Both the position numbers and the translations under genes were made by a program. Of a stretch of 64,000 nt of DNA, positions 56,961 to 64,000 are shown piece after piece. Below the pieces are notes generated by a model. That model was not told where the DNA came from. It did no database searches and worked only from the letters and a program-made list of their open reading frames with translations. Source of the DNA: Apiospora phragmitis (lineage: Eukaryota > Ascomycota > Sordariomycetes > Amphisphaeriales > Apiosporaceae); contig JAQQWL010000004.1 of assembly GCA_038363925.1 (NCBI GenBank), positions 2,604,001 to 2,668,000 of the forward strand. Direction: 5' to 3'. Each line of letters opens with the position of its first letter. Position 1 is the first letter of the stretch.

Positions 56961-59900
56961 CTATTTCCTTATTGCCCCGAACGAACGAATGATGGGAGAG
57001 AAAAAGTGCCCATCCAGCATTATTCTGATTCCGAGATTAATCCCTCTTCCCCTTTCCCACACCCTGCTCGCCGTCCGTCGTGTTGCCGCCCCCAAATGTC
57101 GACGAGCTGCCTCCTCGACCCGGAAACTGAAATCGACAACGCCGACCAGCTTGCTGACGTCCCGGACCAGGTCCTCGAGGTCGTCGCAGACGAGGCTGCT
57201 GCACACCTGCAGCACGGCGAACTCGGCGTACCCGTTCTCGGCCATGTGCTTGGCGTCCAGCAGGCCAAACGGGCCGCCATTGCCTGCTGTTCCACTTCCT
57301 GTTTCTGTGGCCGATGTCGACGGGGATGCTTTTGCCACCTCCCCTACTTCTTCTTCTTCTCTATCACTGTCACTGTCGCTGGCGCTCTCGTCGTCACCAC
57401 TGCTGTCACGGTCCCCACTACGATCCCGACGATGCCGCCGCGCCGCCAGCACCCCCAACCGCCGCGTCAGCGCAAACGGCCTCGGCAGCGGCATATTAGG
57501 CGGCAGTGAGTGGCCCGTCTGGAGCGAGTGCGACAGCAGCGTCAGCGTGCAAACGATACCGCGCTTAGTAGGCACGACGTCGGCCATGAGCTCGGCGAGG
57601 GCGTCGATCCACGCGCGGTCCGGCTCCTGCTCCTTTTCCCTTTCCTTTTCCTCCTCTGTTTCTTCTTTCCTCCCGGTCGGGGGTGGTGTGTACCCAACCG
57701 TGTGGGCCATGAGGGTGAGGTACGACGTGATGCGCGTCGCCCGCTTGATAATGTCCTCGTAGACCCCGCGCGGAAACGCGCCGCCGACGGCGGGCTCCCA
57801 GCGCTGCCAGTCGGCGTGCTGCTTGAGCGAGGGCAGCAGCAACAACAACTTGCCGAGCAGGAGCTGGCGGTGCTTCTTGAGGCGGTTGGTGGGGCTCCGC
57901 TTACAACGCGGGTCGCCGCCCGTGCCGTGCAGCTTCGACTTGAGCGACTCGTCGATGACGCTGAAGTAGTGGGCCAGCAGGTACAGCGTGGCCGAGAGGT
58001 CGCGCCGGATCCACGTCCGCTCCGTCAGGGGCGAGGGAAGATAGTCCAGAAGAAGGCCACCGCGCAGCCGCCTAAGTGTTTACTGTTAGCTACGGGAGAC
58101 AAAGGGAGATGTCGTGTTATGAGGGACTGGTTTTACTGACCAGCAACACAAGCTAAACGATACGGCGCAAGTTCATAGATACTGATGAGTCGGTTAGCTT
58201 GAAGGTGCATAGTAGTTATTGCACATGTACCTGGAGCGGCCGGGTTCACTTACGGATAGTATGTTTGACCAGTTGCTTCGGAAGCCGGGACACCCAATTT
58301 CAGCACTTGTAACTCATACCCAATGATCAAGACCTGTTGTTGCGCAAGTTGGTTAGTTGAAAAGTAGTGCCTACAAGGGAGAAGCCCTCCCTCCAATTGA
58401 GGATCTACCACGTACATGGGTCACCATGCAGATCATAACTGCTGGCGTGAACTGCGGGAACTTGAGCAGGAAGTAGTGCTCAAACACAAGGAAGATGAAG
58501 AGGAACACCAAGATTCCAGGTGTCTTCTCGCCTACGATATACCTAATCCGATTTGGTCAGTCAGCAGTCCATGGAGTTGGTTGATAGTGTTATACGGGCT
58601 TACCAATTAACCAAGGCAAGCACCATGGAGATCACAGTTCCGCCGACTCGGCAGAAGAACCCCTGGATGGATTGACCAGATGCTAATAACAATCGGTCAG
58701 TAACGAAGGCGAGAGTCTCTACCCAATTTGACAGATACTTGACTCGACTTACTCTGCGTCATGCCGATGGCAATGATGATCATGGCCCACACCATCCGCT
58801 GCTGCTGGAAGAACTGCTGCGTGGACTCGAGAAAGTTCACGATGCCGATGGTCATGGTGGCGCACGCGACTCGGATCCCGAACGTGCTGGCCTCGGACGA
58901 GAAGAAGCGCGAGACGGCCCGGACGCCCTCGCCGATCCGTTCGAGCGCGTTGACGGGGGGCAGGTGCTCCGGGTCCTTCTTCGTCGCGAAGCTGTCGCCC
59001 ATGTAGACGATGTTCATGTCCAGGATGTCGTTGCTCTCTGTCGACTCCTCGTTGTCGCTGAAGATGGACGAGACCCACTTCTTGATCCGCCGGTACTTGG
59101 GGATGATGAGGCGGTTCTTCGACATGGTCCCGTCGGCCACCTTCTGGTCGGCAAAGTGTACGGGAACCCCGGACGGAGTCCCCGATCTCGGTCATCTGGG
59201 CCAATCTCAGTCAGCATATCATCATCGTTTGAACCTGGACTCAACATGGGTGTTTTTTTTCCTTCCACTTACAAGTTTCTCGATATAGAGTAGTAGGAAG
59301 AGCTGGAACTGGTCGCGTTGATGCCTGTTGCCGCCGCTCGGGAACGAGGGAATGCTCTCCAGATCAGCCCCTGCGGCTGCTTCGTCAAAGGCCAGTCCCC
59401 TCTCCCTCGCCCAGGATCGCAAAATGTCCACCTTGACGGCCTCAAAGCTTTTCACCTTCTCCTCGAGAGTCCTGGCAAACCCGGGATCTCCCGGCTGCAC
59501 CATGTCACCCTTGGCCTCCACGTCGGCGTCGATGGCGTCGGCCCTCTTCTTGGGCTTCTTAGGTCTGGGCAGGATCTCGAGCACCATGCCGGCATGCTCC
59601 AGCCCCTGATCCAGGGCCGCCGACAGGGTCTCCAGCGGTTCGTGGAGCTGCTTCATGATTTCGTTCCAGATCCGCTTCTCCGCGTTCTTCTCTTCGATGA
59701 CGTCGGCTGGGGTGTCGTTGTCGGTGTTCCATCCGCGCCGTTCGGCAATGCGCTGGAAGATGTCGATCACCGTCGAAAGACCAATGATGGGGATGAGGCA
59801 GGAACGTAGGTGATAGAAAAGTAGCTTAATGTCGCAGCCATCCAGTTTTCCCCATCTGCATACATATGTACATACACCGAGCATCAGTCAACTGTAACAA

Positions 59901-61338
59901 GTATACATAGTTATCACAGCAAGGCAGGGGAGGTACTTACGCGAAATCTCTCTTAGCAAAGGGCAGATCTGCCTGCATCTTACCACTAAGCTGACGCAGG
60001 CTCGCGATCGTCTGCTTGACCTGCTCCGCCTCGGCGCGGTTGTGAGGCTGTAGCTTCGGAGCGGGCGGAGGAGGCGGAGGCGCAGCTCCACCCGCCTTGC
60101 TAGCTTTGCTAGCCTTCCTCTCCAGCCGCCTGGACTTGATGCGCTGCAGGAGCCCGGGCCCGGCGGCTGCGGCGGGCTCGGCGAACATGTCCTCGCTCTC
60201 GAGGCTCTGGAGGTAGACCTTCTCCTGCTTGACGGCGCCGCGCATGAGCGTGAGGGCGGCCCGCATCTGGCCGTACGTGACCTTGCGGCTCGGCAGCGGG
60301 AAGACCAGCAGCGACGCGCCCGTGGCCAGGCCCATGGCCGCGAGCATGGCGACCAGGATGCGGCGGATGACGGACTCGAAGGCCGCGTTGCTCGTCATCT
60401 GCGGGCTGAAGGTGCAGCTGATGCTGGTCAAGATGGAGTAGAGGATGACGGGCACGTTCAGGGTCGGGTATTTCGCCCGCAGCACGTTGACGAACCAGAT
60501 GCTGACAAAGAGCCCTTGAAGGGGGAGTTCGGTTAGTTAGTTGATTCTCTGTTCAGGTTTATGGAGACACATGTTGAGGACAGGATGAGTTGGTCGAGCT
60601 TACAGACTCCGGACACGGCGGACTGGCTCGAGTTGTACGTCGGGCGTCTTGTGACGGGGTCTATGGCAGGACCGGTCTGCGTGTGCAACCGAGCCTGAAG
60701 CGATGTCCATAAGATCAACCTACGTTGTCACAAAGTCAGCCTTGATAGGATAGAAATGATATGTGAATGGTAATGAAGGATAGCTCAATGCGTATAAGGG
60801 CAAATGAGTATGAGATTTTGGGGAGCATCTTCATAGTCTTCTTATGACTAAGTACGTAAGCAGGTGCACAACTTACAAGCCCATGGCAGCCCCGGCACAG
60901 ACGAAGATGAGGTTCAGGACCACATTCTGCAGATACTTGCCGCGCGGCAGTATGGAGAGAGACAGGATGCTGATGATGCCGATGAGATAGCCCAGCGTGG
61001 TGAAGTAGTTGGCGACGGCGGTAGACTGGTAGATGGCGATACCGATGGTGGGTGGGACCGCTCCTCTGTTTTACGCTGAATCAGCACATTGCATACATAC
61101 AAGTATATGCTGGTTGGTTCTTTACTCACTTTACCATGATCAGGAAAGTCGGCAGGTCGATGGGGGTGAAGCCGAGCTGGGCCATCTTGCCCGGCTTCTT
61201 CGGCGCCGGAGCGGCCGCGACCTCCTTTTTGGAGACATTGCTGTTCTGTCTGTCGTTGCCGCGGCTCATACTGGGCTTCATCTTCTCCTCTTCTTGAGGA
61301 TTGCCATTGCTGTGACTGTCGGGGTCGTTACTCGTCAT
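56961..61338 (-). CDS. Aromatic-acid-exporter-like (ArAE/DUF2421, BRE4-type) membrane protein, 11 exons
   Basis: Exons: 61338-61130, 61065-60877, 60719-60604, 60514-59941, 59855-59273, 59195-58753, 58682-58604, 58542-58416, 58333-58254, 58181-58141 and 58071-56961. Splice phases agree throughout. The N-terminal half has a cytoplasmic lead, then six membrane helices (YQSTAVANYFTTLGYLIGII; ILPRGKYLQNVVLNLIFVCA; VWLFVSIWFVNVLR in the spliced reading; RRILVAMLAAMGLATGASLL). A cytoplasmic stretch with a poly-Pro run and FYHLRSCLIPIIG follows. The second membrane block has FGIRVACATMTIGIVNF, VWAMIIIAIGMTQ and FLFIFLVFEHYFLL. The C-terminus contains acidic and charged runs, CSSLVCDDLEDLVRDVS and LVGVVDFSF. 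Two indels: one extra base near 59172 (GGGG run) and one missing near 58033. Members are linked to aromatic acid or drug export. The substrate here is unknown. Confidence 0.88.
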
Positions 61339-62461
61339 GCTATGCCTGACATTGATTGATTGAATGAGGATGACGACAAGCCGGGTTTCCTTGGACTAGC
61401 CGGGCAAGTGCATGCAAAACAAAGAAGGACTACCGGATTCGCGATATACTTTGGTAGGATCTCGGAGTGACACCAATCAGGAACAACGCCACCAGGTGGA
61501 CATGAGATGGGAATATAGCAGGATTACGGCAGCAAAGTAGCAGCAGCAGCAGCAAGCAGGTTGCAGAAGATCTCCCAGATTTCTGATTTTCCGGTCGTCA
61601 TAAACACACCGTTGGTTCGCACTACTTTTTTTTAGTCCTTCCTACCTTTGTCAACGGAGCTGGCTCGAGCTGGGCAAGAAGAGAACACGCTGAAGAGATT
61701 TGGGGGCGCGCCCAGTAATGGAGAGAGAGAGAGCTAATGGGCGGTCGAGGTCGAAGTGGGGCGTGGCTGTCGGCATTGGCATTGCGATCGAATCAAGATG
61801 ACAGATGAACAGTGGGATGGATGGATGGATTTCTAGTCATGTCGTGCACCGACAACCTGGGATCATCCAAAAAAAAGCAACAATAAGGCTTCAATGCACA
61901 AGATACTTAAATAGATCAGATTGATTACCTAACGTAACTGTGTTTGTGATACGCAAGATAGGTTGGTCAGCCACAAGGGGGATTAATCAATATAGTGGGT
62001 TCCAGGTGGTACAGCTTATCAGCACCGTCAAATCAATTCTGTCCGTTCATCCTTTCGTCCAGTGACTGGCGTGACAGGTGCTGGCTAAGTATGAGATGAG
62101 AACCCGGAGGACAACCTTGATGGAACCCGAAGAGAGCCGATGCATGAGTATCTATATGGCCTACCCCTTTCATGTGTCTCCCTTCTCTTCCCCCTTCCTC
62201 AAATGCGTGCACTGGTTTGCATCCGCAGTCATGTCACGAGAAAAGGCCATTCAGACAATGTGGTTGAAGTTTTACTTGATTTGAATTAAAAAGCTTGTGT
62301 CTGCTACAGACAATATCGTTATGGAATTTCTCTTCTTTTTTATACAAGAACCCCAGTTGCCCAGGATATCATTTAAAAAAACGCCGCCGCTGTTGTTGTA
62401 ACACCTTTTCCCGATGGAGGAAAAAATGGAGGGTTAGGGGACTGCTAGCTGGTCTGGATGT
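61339..62461. other. Intergenic region, no gene seen
   Basis: Promoter region of the exporter gene, with AGC and GGAT microsatellites (about 61541-61556 and 61815-61831), GA-rich and poly-pyrimidine tracts, and the AT-rich 3' flank of the ADH gene near 62280-62410. No coding gene is recognised. Confidence 0.55.
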
Positions 62462-63669
62462 TTATCGGCTGGTGTCGACGACCATGCGGCCGGCGATCTT
62501 GTTAGCCTTCATGAGGTCGAAGACGCTGGCGAGCTCGGTCAGGCCGACGACCTTGTAGGGCGCCTTGATGAGCCCGCGCGCGAAGAAGTCGATGGCCTCG
62601 GCCGTGTCCTGGCGGTTGCCGACGTACGAGCCCTGTATCCGGATCATGCGGACGACGGTGTCGAAGACGGGCGCCTTGAGGTACGCGCCGGCGGGAAGGC
62701 CGACGCAGCAGATGGTGCCGCGGCTGCGCACGTACTGCGACGCCTGCTGGAAGGGGCCCTCGGAGACTGCCAGCACAATCACGCCGTGCGGGCCGAAGCC
62801 GTCGGGCGTCGCCGCCTTGACGTCGGCCACGACGTCCTTGGACACGGTGAAGTCGACGAAGGCCGTCGCGCCCAGCTCCATGCACATCTTGCGCTTCTCG
62901 TCACCGCCGTCGATGCCGATGGCGTGGATGCCCATGGCCTTGCAGTACTGCAGCGCGAGCGAGCCGAGACCGCCGCCGGCGCCGACGATGGCCACCCACT
63001 GGCCGGCGCGGGCGCCGGACTCCTTGAGGGCCTTGAAGACGGTGATGCCGGCGCACAGGACGGGCGCGACGGCCTCGAGCGAGATGTCCTTGGACAGGCG
63101 CGCGACGTGGGCGGCCTTGCCGATGGCGTACTGCTGGAAGGTGCCGTCGACGGTGTAGCCCGACAGCTGGGCGTGGGGGCAGAGGGGCTCCTCGGTCTGG
63201 CGGCAGAAGGAGCAAGTCATGCAGGAGCCGTTGAGCCACTTGATGCCCGCGTGGTCGCCGATCTCGATGTCCGTCACCAGCTCGCCCTTGGCGACAACCA
63301 CACCGGCACCCTCGTGGCCGCCGACCAGCGGCATCTTGACGGGCAGGGGCCAGTCGCCGTTCATGGCGTGCAGGTCCGTGTGGCAGACGCCCGAGTACTT
63401 GATGTTGATGAGGACCTCATCGGGGCCGGGCTTGGGCACCGGGATCTCCTTCATTTGGACAGCTGGGGAGAAGGACATGTCAGTATTGGGGTTCTAATAG
63501 TGGAAGTGGGAAGCGACCCGATTCAACCGATCGAGAGCCACCAACCATTGCGAGGTTGAGGTTGAAGGGTGAAGATGACAATGAAAGGAACGAAGGGGGG
63601 AAAAGGGTTATACTCACGTCCGCCGACGGTCTCGACCACCATAGCCTTCTGAGTTGTTGGTACCGACAT
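62462..63669 (-). CDS. adh1: Zinc-dependent alcohol dehydrogenase (ADH1 type)
   Basis: Interconverts ethanol and acetaldehyde with NAD(H). From ATG 63669, exons 63669-63618 and 63462-62462 give 350 residues with no frame break. The intron has donor GTGAGT, branch TACTGAC and acceptor CCCCAG. Catalytic zinc: Cys in [21 protein letters not shown], and Cys in [10 protein letters not shown]. Structural zinc: [18 protein letters not shown]-binding: [14 protein letters not shown] then [12 protein letters not shown], with Asp for NAD preference. The frame extends upstream to ATG 63825, adding 52 residues (MAFRAFSSIIKPRHF) that resemble a mitochondrial leader. However, a TATA box at 63851-63858 is only about 26 bp from that ATG, so it would hardly be in the mRNA. 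I therefore choose 63669 and a cytosolic enzyme. Confidence 0.94.
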
Positions 63670-63850
63670 GATGGGCGAAGGTTTGTGGTTTCTTGCTGGG
63701 CTATAGACGGAGAAACTGGATGATTGTTGATAGACTCCGAATAGACAGGGAGTCTGATGTTGAATGGATTGGAAGGGTCTGAAGTGTCTTGGTTTGATGA
63801 TGCTGCTGAATGCCCGAAATGCCATGATGGGAAAAGAGGAGGACGAAACC
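63670..63850 (-). promoter_or_regulatory. Probable 5' leader of the ADH mRNA
   Basis: Between the TATA box and the chosen ATG, the minus strand is rich in C, A and T with CAACATCAGACTCCCTG- and CAACAATCATCC-type stretches, typical of leaders of strongly expressed fungal genes. It is also an open frame continuous with ADH, so translation from 63825 cannot be fully excluded. Confidence 0.6.
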
Positions 63851-63858
63851 TATTTATA
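63851..63858 (-). promoter_or_regulatory. adh1: TATA box (TATAAATA) of the ADH gene
   Basis: TATAAATA on the minus strand, 182 bp upstream of the chosen ADH start codon. Transcription would be expected to begin about 30-60 bp downstream, that is near or inside the 63825 ATG. This is the argument for the shorter protein. Confidence 0.65.
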
Positions 63859-64000
63859 CAAATGAATGTTCATCTCATAGCTCGCGTGGTGTCGCACAGT
63901 AGCATACAGTCCGTCATCGAAATCGAGGCCCGGATCCGCGTAACAATACAGTGTATGCAGGTAACAACAGAAAACCCCGAGTTTGTTTTTTTCTTTCTCT

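Noticed and set aside
62786..63559. Open frame of 257 codons on the plus strand
   Set aside because: Antisense of the intact ADH gene, rich in Gly, Ala, Asp and Val, with no motif.

Overview
The window is nuclear DNA of a filamentous ascomycete, most likely a Sordariomycete. The signs are short GT-AG introns of about 50-200 nt with CTAAC/CTGAC-type branch points, CT-rich leaders, intron-containing tRNA genes, a HET-domain gene, F-box/ankyrin genes, and an AT-rich DNA transposon carrying RIP-type C-to-T damage. The class assignment is inference. The genus cannot be read from the sequence.

Layout. 1-8.5 kb holds conserved housekeeping genes: a partial gene at the left edge, a small membrane protein (DUF7719-like), the GPI-anchor de-N-acetylase GPI12, a long mitochondrial expression factor and LSM3. 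9.6-11.5 kb is an allantoate-permease-type MFS transporter, followed by a truncated F-box paralogue. 12.3-19.5 kb holds three putative surface proteins. 20.3-25.9 kb holds a secreted M28 aminopeptidase, a secreted SRPBCC protein and a zinc-cluster protein. 26.4-32.1 kb holds tRNA-Leu(CAA), the RAD5 helicase/ubiquitin ligase and a complex I assembly factor. 34.4-36.5 kb holds a second intron-containing tRNA with a Fot1/pogo-type element inserted just upstream. 40.6-44.8 kb holds a PY-motif arrestin and a short-chain dehydrogenase. 45.4-52.5 kb is an accessory island: two tandem F-box-ankyrin paralogues, another F-box gene and a HET-domain gene. 54.3-63.7 kb is a same-strand run of P450, aromatic-acid-exporter-like membrane protein and zinc alcohol dehydrogenase.

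Functional ties are loose, as usual for a fungal chromosome. The P450, exporter and ADH could form a detoxification or metabolite-handling group. The HET/F-box/ankyrin block resembles self/non-self or protein-turnover repertoires that expand and decay quickly.

The strongest general caution is that many conserved genes, including the essential LSM3 and the conserved RAD5, are broken by single-base indels, often in runs of identical bases. GPI12, arrestin, SDR, P450 and ADH read cleanly end to end. I take most of the breaks as assembly errors and keep those genes as CDS. I call pseudogenes only where there is other evidence, namely the truncated F-box copy at 11.5 kb and the three-stop copy at 45.4 kb.
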